64,000 nucleotides of DNA, from contig JAKZRG010000008.1 of assembly GCA_047518265.1 (NCBI GenBank), positions 1 to 64,000 of the forward strand, read 5' to 3'. Both the position numbers and the translations under genes were made by a program. Positions 43,349 to 52,790 of the stretch are shown here, one piece after another. The notes beneath the pieces are model-generated. The model was given only the letters and a program-made list of their open reading frames with translations, had not been told where the DNA came from and made no database searches. Each line of letters opens with the position of its first letter. The first letter of the stretch is position 1. Source of the stretch: Oceanospirillum sp047518265 (GTDB lineage Bacteria; Pseudomonadota; Gammaproteobacteria; Pseudomonadales; Halomonadaceae).

Positions 43349-43696
43349 AGGGAACCTGTATCGGACTTACTTTGTTTTATTATTAATATTTTGAATGATG
43401 CCTGATAAGGGTTTATAGGTCTAACCCTTGTGTATATGTGATTTAGGCTTTTTTGACCTTATTTGGCTGAATTTATGCTGCTCTTATTGACTGGTTAAGA
43501 AAATCTATTTCTCCTTGCTTACAGCATTATTCGCCAAGCGAATGACAGGATTCATATAAATAATTTTTTTACGACAGTCCATCACTCTATTATCAAATCA
43601 TACTTGCGGTGCAGGCTTGAGCTTTGCTCCTTGCTGTAAATATCCTGTAATTACTTGTGATGAGCTGATAGATAAAAAGAAAAAACAGAGGCTTTT
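43349..43696. other. divergent promoter region of the LysR gene and FAD oxidase
   Basis: No gene. The main visible element is the palindrome at 43529-43543. The stretch 43560-43600 is AT-rich and may contain the oxidase promoter. No ribosome-binding site of note; weak AGAGG before the ATG at 43697. Confidence 0.45.
43529..43543. promoter_or_regulatory. candidate LysR-type T-N11-A site
   Basis: The sequence ATTCGCCAAGCGAAT has six-base arms ATTCGC/GCGAAT around CAA and satisfies the T-N11-A rule for LysR operators. It sits between the divergent LysR gene and FAD oxidase, about 155 bases from the oxidase start. Confidence 0.55.
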
Positions 43697-45139
43697 ATGA
43701 CTGATATAAGCAGTAATACCGAAATCAATAGGCAGGCGCAAGCAGCTGAGCATTATGGAAATGCCGAGGTTCGACAAGCACTTGTTGAAAAACTAAAGGC
43801 ATTATTAGGTGAGCGTTTACATACGGCTTTATCAATGCGAGAGCAACATGGTCAGGGTGAAGACAGTTATGGGTGCTATCCACCAGATGCCGTTGCTTAC
43901 CTGCACTCAACGGAAGAAGTGGCTGCGGTTGTTAAGCTTTGTCATCAATATAAGGTGCCTGTGATTCCTTATGGTGCTGGTAGCTCAGTAGAAGGACAGC
44001 TGTTAGCGTTGCATGGCGGTATCTCTCTAGATCTATCAGAGATGACCGAGGTTTTATCGATCAATGCGGAAGATATGGATTGTCGAGTACAAGCCGGTGT
44101 AACTCGGGAAGCGTTAAATCAGGATCTGCGTTACCAAGGCGTATTTTTTCCTATCGATCCAGGGGCTAATGCCAGCATTGGTGGTATGTCTGCCACTCGT
44201 GCTTCAGGTACCAATGCCGTGCGTTACGGCACCATGCGAGAAAATGTTATCGGCCTGACAGTGGTGACTCCTCAGGGAGAGATCATTAAAACTGGCGGTC
44301 GTGCTCGCAAGAGCTCAGCAGGTTATGACCTGACCCGTTTATATGTGGGGTCAGAGGGAACTCTGGGGGTTATTACCGAAATTCAACTCAAGTTACACCC
44401 TATTCCCAGCGTGATTAAAGCCGCTACTTGTCAGTTTGACGATTTAGCCAGTGCCATCGATACCGTTATCACCGTGATGCAAGGTGCCATTCCTGTGGCT
44501 CGTATTGAATTGCTCAATCATCTGCAGATGCAAGCTTGTATCCAGCATTCCAAACTGGAAGGATTTGAGCCCAAACCTACTCTGTTTTTTGAATTTCACG
44601 GTACAGATGTTTCTGTGGCGGAACAGATAGAGCTATTACAAGGGATTACAGAATCATTTGGCGGTAGCCACTTTAAATGGGCCGAAAGTACGGAAGAACG
44701 AAACGCGTTATGGAAGGCCCGACATCAAGCCTATTTTGCAGGATTATCACTGCAACCCGGCGCCTCTGTGTTAACGACAGATGTTTGTGTCCCCGTTTCT
44801 GCGTTAGCCGAAGCAATTTTAGCCGCAGAGAAAGCCGCAGAAGAGAGCGGTCTAATCTGCCCTATTGTTGGCCATGTGGGGGATGGAAATTTTCATATGT
44901 TAATCCTATTTGATGCTGACGATTCTGAGCAAACAAGCAAGGCCAAGGCACTCTCTCAAGGGATGGTGAAACAAGCCCTAGAGCTGGAAGGGACTTGTAC
45001 GGGAGAGCACGGTATTGGCTTTGGTAAAAAACAATATTTATTGCAGGAACATGGAGAGGCCGTGACGCTAATGAAAGGCTTAAAATCGGCTTTAGATCCT
45101 CTGCATATTATGAACCCAGGCAAGGTCTTTGATGCCTAG
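43697..45139 (+). CDS. FAD-binding oxidase, D-lactate/glycolate dehydrogenase (GlcD) family
   Basis: A 480-residue flavoprotein. The PCMH-type FAD-binding domain is clear: VAAVVKLCHQYKVPVIPYGAGSSVEGQLL, FPIDPGANASIGGMSATRASGTNAVRYGTM, and GGRARKSSAGYDLTRLYVGSEGTLGVIT. The C-terminal FAD-oxidase domain ends with CTGEHGIGFGKK and LDPLHIMNPGKVF. It oxidises a D-2-hydroxy acid such as D-lactate or glycolate. No GlcE/GlcF partners follow, which favours the single-subunit D-lactate dehydrogenase type. A TRAP solute-binding protein gene follows at 71 bases and probably shares the message. Confidence 0.9.
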   Translation: MTDISSNTEINRQAQAAEHYGNAEVRQALVEKLKALLGERLHTALSMREQHGQGEDSYGCYPPDAVAYLHSTEEVAAVVKLCHQYKVPVIPYGAGSSVEGQLLALHGGISLDLSEMTEVLSINAEDMDCRVQAGVTREALNQDLRYQGVFFPIDPGANASIGGMSATRASGTNAVRYGTMRENVIGLTVVTPQGEIIKTGGRARKSSAGYDLTRLYVGSEGTLGVITEIQLKLHPIPSVIKAATCQFDDLASAIDTVITVMQGAIPVARIELLNHLQMQACIQHSKLEGFEPKPTLFFEFHGTDVSVAEQIELLQGITESFGGSHFKWAESTEERNALWKARHQAYFAGLSLQPGASVLTTDVCVPVSALAEAILAAEKAAEESGLICPIVGHVGDGNFHMLILFDADDSEQTSKAKALSQGMVKQALELEGTCTGEHGIGFGKKQYLLQEHGEAVTLMKGLKSALDPLHIMNPGKVFDA

Positions 45140-45210
45140 AGCCAAGTGCTCTAGCGCTAATCGATGTAGAAAATAAAACAATAAATGAATAGAACGCTGG
45201 AGATCCTTTA

Positions 45211-46293
45211 ATGAGCTCACTGAAAAAATGGATGACCCTAGGAGCCCTTACGCCATTGGCTCTGGGTATCAGCCTGACCACGATAAATGCCCAAGCTGCG
45301 GATAAGTTATTATTGAAGACACCCACAGCATTTCCAAGCAAATTACCGGCTGTGGGAACCCCGGTGGTTAAGTTGGCGGATACGCTGAAAAAGACCAGTG
45401 GTGGCAGCATCAAGATGAAGGTCTATGAGCCTGGCAAGTTAATTGCACCTTCTGAGATCCTAGATGCGGTATCTGCAGGCAAGGTGAACTCTGGCTTTGC
45501 AGCATCTGCTAACTGGCAGGGTAAAATGCCTGCTGCTGCATTTTTTACCTCAGTACCTTTTGGTCCTGAGGCCAGTGAGTTCTTGGCATGGATGTACTAC
45601 GGTAATGGTCGGCAGCTACATCAGGAGATGTATGACAGTGCCGGTTATCACGTGAAGGCCATTCCATGCGGTATGATTCCGCCAGAAACCTCTGGCTGGT
45701 TTGCCAAGCCCATTAACACCATTGAAGATCTAAAAGGTCTGAATATGCGCTTCTATGGCTTAGGGGCCAATGTGATGGATAAGCTGGGCGTGGGTACGGT
45801 TCAGCTACCGGCCGCTGAGATTTTCCCTGCTCTGGAAAAAGGTGCGATTGATGCTGCAGAGTTCTCTTTACCGCAAGTCGATCAGCTCTTAGGCTTTAAT
45901 AAGATTGTAAAATACAATTATTTCCCTGGTTGGCACCAGCAGGCCTCAATGCAAGAGCTTCTGATCAATAAAAAGACCTGGAGCAAGATGACGGAACAGC
46001 AGCAAGCATTACTGGAAACGGCCTGTAAATCCGTTGTGGCCGATACTCTGGCAGAGGGTGAGGCAAAACAATTTGAAGTACTGGCGACTGCAAAAGATCG
46101 AGGGGTTGAGATACGCTATTGGAGTGATGAAATTCTATCCGCCTATCAGACTGCTTGGGATGAAGTCGTGCAAGAGAAAAGCGTTGAAGATCCATTTTTT
46201 AATAAAGTGTGGACCGACCTTAAAACATTCCGCAAAGGTTATGATATCTGGGAAAAACACGCATTTCTTCCTAGAAATGTCAGCACTCATTAA
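45211..46293 (+). CDS. TRAP transporter solute-binding protein (DctP family)
   Basis: A 360-residue periplasmic binding protein with a signal peptide (LTPLALGISLTTINAQA, cut near 30). The family features TAFPSKLPAVGTPVVKLADTL, GKLIAPSEILDAVSAGKVNSGF, MRFYGLGANVMDKLGVG (carboxylate-binding Arg), and PALEKGAIDAAEFSLPQVD are in place. It most resembles the subgroup that binds 2-oxo or 2-hydroxy acids. The membrane subunits DctQ and DctM are not adjacent: the next gene is convergent. It is likely co-expressed with the upstream FAD oxidase, so a hydroxy acid is the probable ligand. Confidence 0.88.
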   Translation: MSSLKKWMTLGALTPLALGISLTTINAQAADKLLLKTPTAFPSKLPAVGTPVVKLADTLKKTSGGSIKMKVYEPGKLIAPSEILDAVSAGKVNSGFAASANWQGKMPAAAFFTSVPFGPEASEFLAWMYYGNGRQLHQEMYDSAGYHVKAIPCGMIPPETSGWFAKPINTIEDLKGLNMRFYGLGANVMDKLGVGTVQLPAAEIFPALEKGAIDAAEFSLPQVDQLLGFNKIVKYNYFPGWHQQASMQELLINKKTWSKMTEQQQALLETACKSVVADTLAEGEAKQFEVLATAKDRGVEIRYWSDEILSAYQTAWDEVVQEKSVEDPFFNKVWTDLKTFRKGYDIWEKHAFLPRNVSTH

Positions 46294-46360
46294 TAAATAT
46301 TGTGAGTGATATCTAGGACGTTTTTAAAAATACTTTCTAGCTCTGGCGTTCAGAGTTTCC

Positions 46361-46394
46361 CTGAAGGCCACCGCTATTCTTCGGTGGCCTTCAG
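46361..46394. terminator. hairpin between convergent genes
   Basis: CTGAAGGCCACCG (46361-46373) and CGGTGGCCTTCAG (46382-46394) form a perfect thirteen-base stem with an eight-base loop. It lies between the DctP gene and the convergent giant kinase gene. No T-run follows on either strand, so it may act as a strong bidirectional 3'-end structure. Confidence 0.65.
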
Positions 46395-46402
46395 GCATCT
46401 AG

Positions 46403-49400
46403 TTACTCTTCACTAGGAAAAGCTTCTTTATGTTCTTGTAATATGCCTTCCAGTAGCTGCAAGGTTTCTTGGGCACTTTGTTTTAACTCCTCAATTAAGC
46501 GTTCCACATCTTCTGTATTATGTGCTTTAGACGCTTTTTCCAGTAAAGAGGCTTTGTTCTGAAATTGCTTCACACTTAAATTGCTGGCCTCCCCCTTAAG
46601 CGAGTGAGCGAGATGAGTTAAGTGATCAAAGTCTTGTTTAGAGGTCCACTGTTCCAATGCGGCTATCTTTTCTGGTAACTCTTCGATAAAAATGCCAATT
46701 AACACTTGGAACACAGATTCAATACCCAGAATTCTCTTCTGAAAATCGTCTTGATCCCAAATAGGTAAGGCTTCATCTTCTATTGGACTTTCCACCATAG
46801 AACCTACGGATGCTATGCTTGGTTCCGGCTCTTTTGGTAATGCTGTTTCTATCGGGGGAGCAAGTTTAGCTTCTATAGCATGACTTTCTTTTAGTTTATC
46901 TGTTACTTCAGCATAAACACTATTGGTGGGTATAGAGTCAGGCAACCAATGGTTTAATTTGGCGATCAAATTATCTGATACGATAGGTTTGGCTAAATAG
47001 TCATTCATTCCTGCGTCTAAACATAAGGCTTTATCTCCGGCCATAGCATTGGCGGTTAGGGCGATAATAGGTAAGTTTTTATTATTTTCTCCGGCATTAC
47101 CGATCCTAATTTGTCGGCTGGCTTCATAACCGTCCATTTCTGGCATCTGACAATCCATTAGGATAAGAGGGTATTTTTTCTTGTTATTATTGAGTAGCTG
47201 TAATGCATCTAATCCAGTATTGGCGACATCTACTTTTAGGCCTAATTCCTCTAAGATACCGACGACTACCAATTGGTTGACATGATTATCTTCCACGAGC
47301 AACAGGGTGATATTTTGACCGGAGGTTAGCCCGTTGATCGCTTTGAGATAGTGAGGCGTAATAATGGTGTCTGCTTGGGGTAAATCACCGCCATTAATGA
47401 CCACTTTTAAGGCATCCATTAGGTCTGATGTTGTTGCGGGTTTAGGGAAGTAGGCACTGAAGCCCAGCTGTTTAAAGTAATCTGCATCTCCCTGCTGGGC
47501 CATAGAGGTCATCATTATCAGCTTCATATCCCTGAATGCTTGATTATCTTGTAAGGCCTGCCCCAAATCCGCGCCATTCATATGGGGCATTTGCATATCC
47601 AGTAAGGCAACATCAAAAAAGTCCAGAGACTGATCTTCAAACCTCTCTTGGCACAGATCTAAGGCATTCTGGGCCCCATCTGCTTCTACAACGGATGCTC
47701 CCCAGTGGCTCAACTGCCCCTTAAGTACCTCTCGGTTAACAGGATTATCATCAACAACCAGTATATTTAATGTACTGATATCAACCTCAGGAATAACTCT
47801 TTGCTCAAGATGGCTTTTTTCAAGTATCACTTCTATTTCAAAATGACTGCCTTGGTCAACTTTGCTCTGAACCCGAATAGATCCTTTCATTAGATTGCAG
47901 AGTTTTTTCACAATGGCTAGGCCTAAACCCGTACCACCATATTTTCGGGTTGTAGAAGAATCTACCTGACTAAAAGAATCAAACAGTGTGTCCAAGCTAG
48001 CTGTTGGTATACCGATACCGGTATCAATGACTGAGCAAACAAAGCTCCAATGATCCACATCCAACTCTTTTAGCCCTGCTCGAATAATGATCTCGCCTTC
48101 TTGGGTAAATTTAATGGCATTGCTAACAAGGTTTGTCAGTACTTGTCGTAAACGTTCTGGATCGCCTTTTACTGTGGCATATTCAACAGCTTCAAGATCC
48201 AATACCAGTTCAAGATTCTTTCCCTGAGCCTGAAACGCCATACTTTCCGCGAACTCACCCAGCATAATAGGTAGATTAAAGTCCACATACTCAAGATCGA
48301 TCTTGCCAGCCTCAGCTTTCGAATAGTCTAAGATATCGTTGATTAATGTTAACAGTGAATGTGCGCTGGACTGGGCCAGCTTTGCTCTGTGTTTCTGATC
48401 CTCTGATAGCTCGGTGTTAAGTAATAATCCCAGCATCCCAATAACCCCGTTCATGGGAGTGCGGATCTCATGACTCATGCTGGCTAAGAACTCACTTTTG
48501 GCTTTCGTAGCCTTTTCCGCAGCGTCCTTGGCACTGATTAGAGCATTTTCTGCCCGAACGCGTTCAGTTTCATCCCTAAAACTCCAAACCCAGCCAATAA
48601 TTTGGCCATCGGATAACATAGGTAAGGATACTTGTTCAAAGACACGGCCATCTTTACATTCCAATACACTGAAGGAAGCACCGGTTACTTTGTCGAGTTG
48701 ATTAATCTGGCGTTCCAGTAACTCAGGTTCAAGCAGCTGTTGTTTGGTATAGGTAATAACTTCCTTCAGATTGGCCTTATCTAACATCTTTTGCTTAATA
48801 GACCAGAGACTCGCAAGGCGTTGATTCATTTTTAATAATTCACCGTCTCGACCAATAACTAAAATACCATTGTCTGTGGATTCTAGAATCAGCTCTTGCA
48901 GCGTGAGTGCATTTTTGATTTTTTGCTCAGAATTTTTTTGCTCAGTGATATCCAGATGAGTCCCTATCATGCGTTTAGGTTTACCATCACTTTGCCATTC
49001 CACAACACGCCCCGTGTCCAATACCCAGACCCAATGACCGTCTTTATGCTTCATTCGAGCTTCAAAGCAGTAACTCTCGGTTTCTCCATTCCAGTGGGCT
49101 TCCAGTTGTCGTCCAGATTCTTCTAGATCATCAGAATGGGCAAAATTCATCCAAGTATCGATATTGGTAGGCGTTAATTCGGATAAGCTGTAACCAATTA
49201 TATTGGCCCAACGCTCATTAAACTCCACTTCTCCTGTTTGTACTTGCCAATCCCACATCCCCACATCGGTGGAACTAATGACTAATTCCAATTGGCGTGT
49301 ATTTTCTTGTAAGGCTAAATCTGTGGCTTTACGGGCTGTAATATCATTTCTAATCGCCACATAGCTTTCAGGTTTACCGGCCGCATTTAGAAATGGCACT

Positions 49401-50824
49401 ATGGTGGTGTCCACCCAGTAAAGGTGTCCATTCTTTGCTCGGTTACACAACTCGCCATTCCAAACTTCGCCGTGAGCAATAGTGTTATACATCTGCTGGA
49501 AAAACTGAGCATCGTGGTAGCCAGAGTTTAAAATACGGTGATTTCTTCCTAGTAGCTCTTCTCGGGAATAGCCGCTGATAGCACAGAATTTTTGATTGGC
49601 ATAAGTAATGGTTCCTTTAACATCGGTCACAGCTACAATGGAATGCTGATCCAGGGCAAATTTCTGATCTGCTAAATCTGTCAGAACTTTTTTCCTTTCC
49701 TGAACTTCTTTATCCAGTAATTTTCGAGAAGTGGTCGTTTTTTCTAAATTCTCTACCATTTTGTTCATGGCACGGGCTAAGACCCCTATTTCATCGTCAC
49801 CAAGATTAGGAATTCGATGCTGCAGGTTCCCTTGGCCGATCGTTTCTACATCGATATACAAGGCTCTTAAGCGTTGTATTAGTACTTGTCGTACCAAGAC
49901 AATAAAGAGACTTGCCAGTAAGATGACACTGATAACACTGCCAATTAAAATGATATTTTTTGCAGAAACTAATGATGTGAAAAATAGTTTTCGATCATAC
50001 GTAATGGCGATGTAGTGATTAACCAAACGATCTGGCGTACGCTTTTTCTCCCATAAAAGCTCATCATTTGGGACGAAAAAAGTATCCCCATTTTCACGAG
50101 AATCTATGTATTTAGAAAACTGCTTATCTATCTGATAGCTGACTAAAATCTTATTATCATCATCGATTAATAATGCGCTGGTGATGGCATTCCCTGCTAG
50201 TAAAAGGTCACCTACAATGGCTTGTAGAATCGACTGATGGATCGCCTGCCAATCTGCGGCCAATATCAGATAGCCAATGATGGTGCCTCTCTTTGTAATA
50301 GGGGCGATAAACCACTGGCTTAAGTCTGCGTCAATGCCAATGGTTTTTAAATAAGGGTCTTCTCCAGGCGATCCTGCCACTAGGTGTAGATGATTGAGCT
50401 GTGAAAATCTTGGGTTTTTTTGGATATTTTCTAGTAGCAGCTGTTCGCCCCGTATTTTTCGCCCCCCTGTATCCCTCGTGCTGGCAGCAAAGACTGTGCC
50501 GTCTGGTTCTGCCATCATCACGTAGTGCACAAAAGGATAAACTTCGGGAATATCATTTAAAATCTGATTGATACCTCGACTCTCATACAGATCTAATGAT
50601 TTGCTGAGCTCTCGATTACGAGCGGCCAGTGCGGCCGTTTGCAGCCGATACTGTTTCTCTTTCTGAATTTTAGCAATGGCCAGCTTAATGTTGCCATCCA
50701 GCTGTTGATGCAACGTTTCCTTCATGGTTTGTTCAATACTGCCCAATAAAAAATAACCAACGGCAGCGGTGATGATAGTAACCAATAAGGTGCCTGCTAA
50801 TACCACCTTGTTCATTAATCGCAT
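46403..50824 (-). CDS. giant hybrid histidine kinase (Cache-HAMP-PAS3-HisKA-HATPase-REC2-HPt)
   Basis: A 1473-residue membrane kinase. TM1 (about 5-27), periplasmic sensor (about 30-285), TM2 (about 290-312), HAMP (315-370), three PAS/PAC modules (about 390-505, 510-640, 645-765), HisKA with SEFLASMSHEIRTPMNGVIGM (about 800), HATPase with NLVSNAIKFT, DTGIGI and GTGLGLAIVKKL (about 900-1015), receiver 1 with LLDMQMPHMNG, receiver 2 with LILMDCQMPEMDGYEASRQI, and a C-terminal HPt with HLAHSLKGEASNL. It therefore contains a complete internal phosphorelay, but no DNA-binding partner is adjacent. A periplasmic binding protein gene lies 128 bases upstream on the same strand, a likely sensory partner. 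Confidence 0.93.
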   Translation of the reverse strand: MRLMNKVVLAGTLLVTIITAAVGYFLLGSIEQTMKETLHQQLDGNIKLAIAKIQKEKQYRLQTAALAARNRELSKSLDLYESRGINQILNDIPEVYPFVHYVMMAEPDGTVFAASTRDTGGRKIRGEQLLLENIQKNPRFSQLNHLHLVAGSPGEDPYLKTIGIDADLSQWFIAPITKRGTIIGYLILAADWQAIHQSILQAIVGDLLLAGNAITSALLIDDDNKILVSYQIDKQFSKYIDSRENGDTFFVPNDELLWEKKRTPDRLVNHYIAITYDRKLFFTSLVSAKNIILIGSVISVILLASLFIVLVRQVLIQRLRALYIDVETIGQGNLQHRIPNLGDDEIGVLARAMNKMVENLEKTTTSRKLLDKEVQERKKVLTDLADQKFALDQHSIVAVTDVKGTITYANQKFCAISGYSREELLGRNHRILNSGYHDAQFFQQMYNTIAHGEVWNGELCNRAKNGHLYWVDTTIVPFLNAAGKPESYVAIRNDITARKATDLALQENTRQLELVISSTDVGMWDWQVQTGEVEFNERWANIIGYSLSELTPTNIDTWMNFAHSDDLEESGRQLEAHWNGETESYCFEARMKHKDGHWVWVLDTGRVVEWQSDGKPKRMIGTHLDITEQKNSEQKIKNALTLQELILESTDNGILVIGRDGELLKMNQRLASLWSIKQKMLDKANLKEVITYTKQQLLEPELLERQINQLDKVTGASFSVLECKDGRVFEQVSLPMLSDGQIIGWVWSFRDETERVRAENALISAKDAAEKATKAKSEFLASMSHEIRTPMNGVIGMLGLLLNTELSEDQKHRAKLAQSSAHSLLTLINDILDYSKAEAGKIDLEYVDFNLPIMLGEFAESMAFQAQGKNLELVLDLEAVEYATVKGDPERLRQVLTNLVSNAIKFTQEGEIIIRAGLKELDVDHWSFVCSVIDTGIGIPTASLDTLFDSFSQVDSSTTRKYGGTGLGLAIVKKLCNLMKGSIRVQSKVDQGSHFEIEVILEKSHLEQRVIPEVDISTLNILVVDDNPVNREVLKGQLSHWGASVVEADGAQNALDLCQERFEDQSLDFFDVALLDMQMPHMNGADLGQALQDNQAFRDMKLIMMTSMAQQGDADYFKQLGFSAYFPKPATTSDLMDALKVVINGGDLPQADTIITPHYLKAINGLTSGQNITLLLVEDNHVNQLVVVGILEELGLKVDVANTGLDALQLLNNNKKKYPLILMDCQMPEMDGYEASRQIRIGNAGENNKNLPIIALTANAMAGDKALCLDAGMNDYLAKPIVSDNLIAKLNHWLPDSIPTNSVYAEVTDKLKESHAIEAKLAPPIETALPKEPEPSIASVGSMVESPIEDEALPIWDQDDFQKRILGIESVFQVLIGIFIEELPEKIAALEQWTSKQDFDHLTHLAHSLKGEASNLSVKQFQNKASLLEKASKAHNTEDVERLIEELKQSAQETLQLLEGILQEHKEAFPSEE

Positions 50825-50952
50825 GTACTAGCCCTTTTCTTTTTATTCTTTGAATACATACCCAAACAAAAATATTTCGATACACCGCAGCTTGCAGACA
50901 GAGAATATGGCATTTTTTTGTGGCAAATATCTCGTTTGGGTGATTAATAAGA

Positions 50953-52005
50953 CTATTCGATAGGTATAGGGTCAATATAACGGATACGCTTTTGAGCCTC
51001 GACAGATAATGAGATCCCCAATATCTGCAAGCTGTTTTTATTGACTAAAAACAAGGGTGGCTCTTGCAATTCAGATGACATTTGAGAAGGACGGATACCA
51101 TTTTTTAAAATGATGGCCGCTTTCCTGCCTGCCATATGGCCTAATGTATAAAAGTCAGCCACAGGGCCAAATAATGAACCTTGTTGGATACCGGCCTTAT
51201 TAGAGCTAAGGATGGGCCGTTTCTTATCTAAAGATATTTCGATTAGCGCTTTTTCGCCGCCACCTTGCATTAACGTATCTGTGGTGGTGATAAAAAGATC
51301 GACCTTATCCACCTGCTCTAATGCCATCTCTTTTAACTGCTTAATATCTGTCGGCTGTAATATGATTGATTCAATACCGGAGCGTCGCAATTGTCTTTTT
51401 AGATTGGCTGACTGGATTTTTGAATTAGGCTCGCCTTTGCGATGAAATATAGCCACACGTTTGGTTTCTGGCTGAATCAGTTTTAGCATGGTTAGATAAT
51501 GGCGGATGGAGACGTAGTTACTGGTACCTACCAAATTATTACCGGAATATTCAAAAGATTCGATTAAGCCAGAGTCCGCAGGATAAGAAACTATAGAGTA
51601 GACAATGGGGGTATTACTGGGCATCACTTCCTTTACAACGGTGGTGCCAGAAGTGGTCAGTGAATAAACTAAATCCACCTGTTGAGCACGGAAATTTTCG
51701 GCCTCCTTTTTTTGTACCTCTACATCCCCTGCTACTTTTCCTGGCAAAAAAGTGATCTCGCTGAGTGACAGCAAACCACTTTTTACCAAGCCATCTTTAA
51801 AGCCTGCGACGCTTTCAGGATAGCCAGACCATACGGCTAAACCTATTTTATATTCAGCCCAAGCCAAGACTGGGAGACAGAAACATATTCCGGTGCACAC
51901 CTTAAGTAACTTTTTAAACCGTACCCTTAGAATCTCTTGTAATCGTGTTTTACCTGCCTGCTTTTTGTCATTGGTAAAACATTCGATCTGACGTTGTTCT
52001 TTCAT
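50953..52005 (-). CDS. ABC-type substrate-binding protein (TrpX-like, COG2984)
   Basis: About 350 residues from the ATG at 52005; the frame begins at a GTG at 52077. A long cytosolic N-terminal stretch precedes the hydrophobic segment LKVCTGICFCLPVLAWA, which looks like the export signal, so the true start may be closer to it. The mature part shows the family features AEYKIGLAVWSGYPESVAGFKDGL, TSGTTVVKEVMPSNTPIVYSIV, RVAIFHRKGEPNSK, and TTDTLMQGGGEKALIEISLDKKRPIL. No ABC permease or ATPase lies nearby; the neighbour on the same strand is the giant kinase. A sensory role is therefore likely. Confidence 0.82.
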   Translation of the reverse strand: MKEQRQIECFTNDKKQAGKTRLQEILRVRFKKLLKVCTGICFCLPVLAWAEYKIGLAVWSGYPESVAGFKDGLVKSGLLSLSEITFLPGKVAGDVEVQKKEAENFRAQQVDLVYSLTTSGTTVVKEVMPSNTPIVYSIVSYPADSGLIESFEYSGNNLVGTSNYVSIRHYLTMLKLIQPETKRVAIFHRKGEPNSKIQSANLKRQLRRSGIESIILQPTDIKQLKEMALEQVDKVDLFITTTDTLMQGGGEKALIEISLDKKRPILSSNKAGIQQGSLFGPVADFYTLGHMAGRKAAIILKNGIRPSQMSSELQEPPLFLVNKNSLQILGISLSVEAQKRIRYIDPIPIE

Positions 52006-52308
52006 GGCGATTAGTCCGGGGCCGCATATGATGATAGTCAATGCATAAGAAGCGTTACAGATTATTTTAGTCAGCACAACAGCCGTTTGCCTGACTCCTT
52101 CAATAATAAATTTAAAGAACGATCATCTATAATAATATATTAATGCAAACAAGAAGTGTTTCTATCTGCGTTTATAGGTATTAGACCATTCTTCACCTAA
52201 TAAACATGGAAAAAAAACAATACCTGAACAAGACTTACATGACTAAAGTACTCAACTACTCAGTCGCTTTTTACAAAAAAGATTCAGAGATTGGAGAGGA
52301 GCCAAAAA

Positions 52309-52779
52309 ATGAAAGCCAACAGCGCCGTTATTAAGGAACTCAATGCAGCATTAAAAGGACAACTCACGGCCATCAACCAAACCTTTTTACACGCACGTAT
52401 TGCAAAAAATTGGGGACTGGAGGAGCTCAACGAACACGAATATAAAGCATCCATCGAAGCAATGAAGATGGCAGATGATCTTATTGAACGCATTCTGTTT
52501 TTAGAAGCACTACCAGGGATGCAAGCACTTAACCGGTTGCAGATAGGAGAAGATGTTCCTGAAATGATTAGCGGCGATATGGCCGTACATACTGAGATTC
52601 GTGATCAGCTGGTGACAGCAGTGGATGTTTGTGAAAAAGCTCAGGATTATGTAAGTCGAGATATACTCATTCATGTCTTAGAGGAAACCGAAGAAGAGAT
52701 CGATTGGTTAGAAACCCAACAATGGTTGATTAGTAATAGTGGTATCCAGAACTATCTCGCAGCCCGAATGGAAGACTGA
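52309..52779 (+). CDS. bfrA: bacterioferritin subunit 1 (heme-binding type, ferroxidase site lost)
   Basis: About 156 residues; ATG at 52309 with GGAG nine bases before it, giving the standard Bfr start MKANSAVIKELNAAL. Compared with E. coli Bfr it keeps the heme ligand M52 (SIEAMKMAD) but changes ferroxidase residues: E18 is Q, Y25 is T, E51 is A, H54 is M, E94 is H, E127 is T and H130 is E. It is the heme-carrying, catalytically silent subunit of a two-subunit bacterioferritin. It is followed after 11 bases by the complementary subunit. It functions in the cytosol in iron storage. Confidence 0.92.
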   Translation: MKANSAVIKELNAALKGQLTAINQTFLHARIAKNWGLEELNEHEYKASIEAMKMADDLIERILFLEALPGMQALNRLQIGEDVPEMISGDMAVHTEIRDQLVTAVDVCEKAQDYVSRDILIHVLEETEEEIDWLETQQWLISNSGIQNYLAARMED

Positions 52780-52790
52780 GGAAGCCCATC

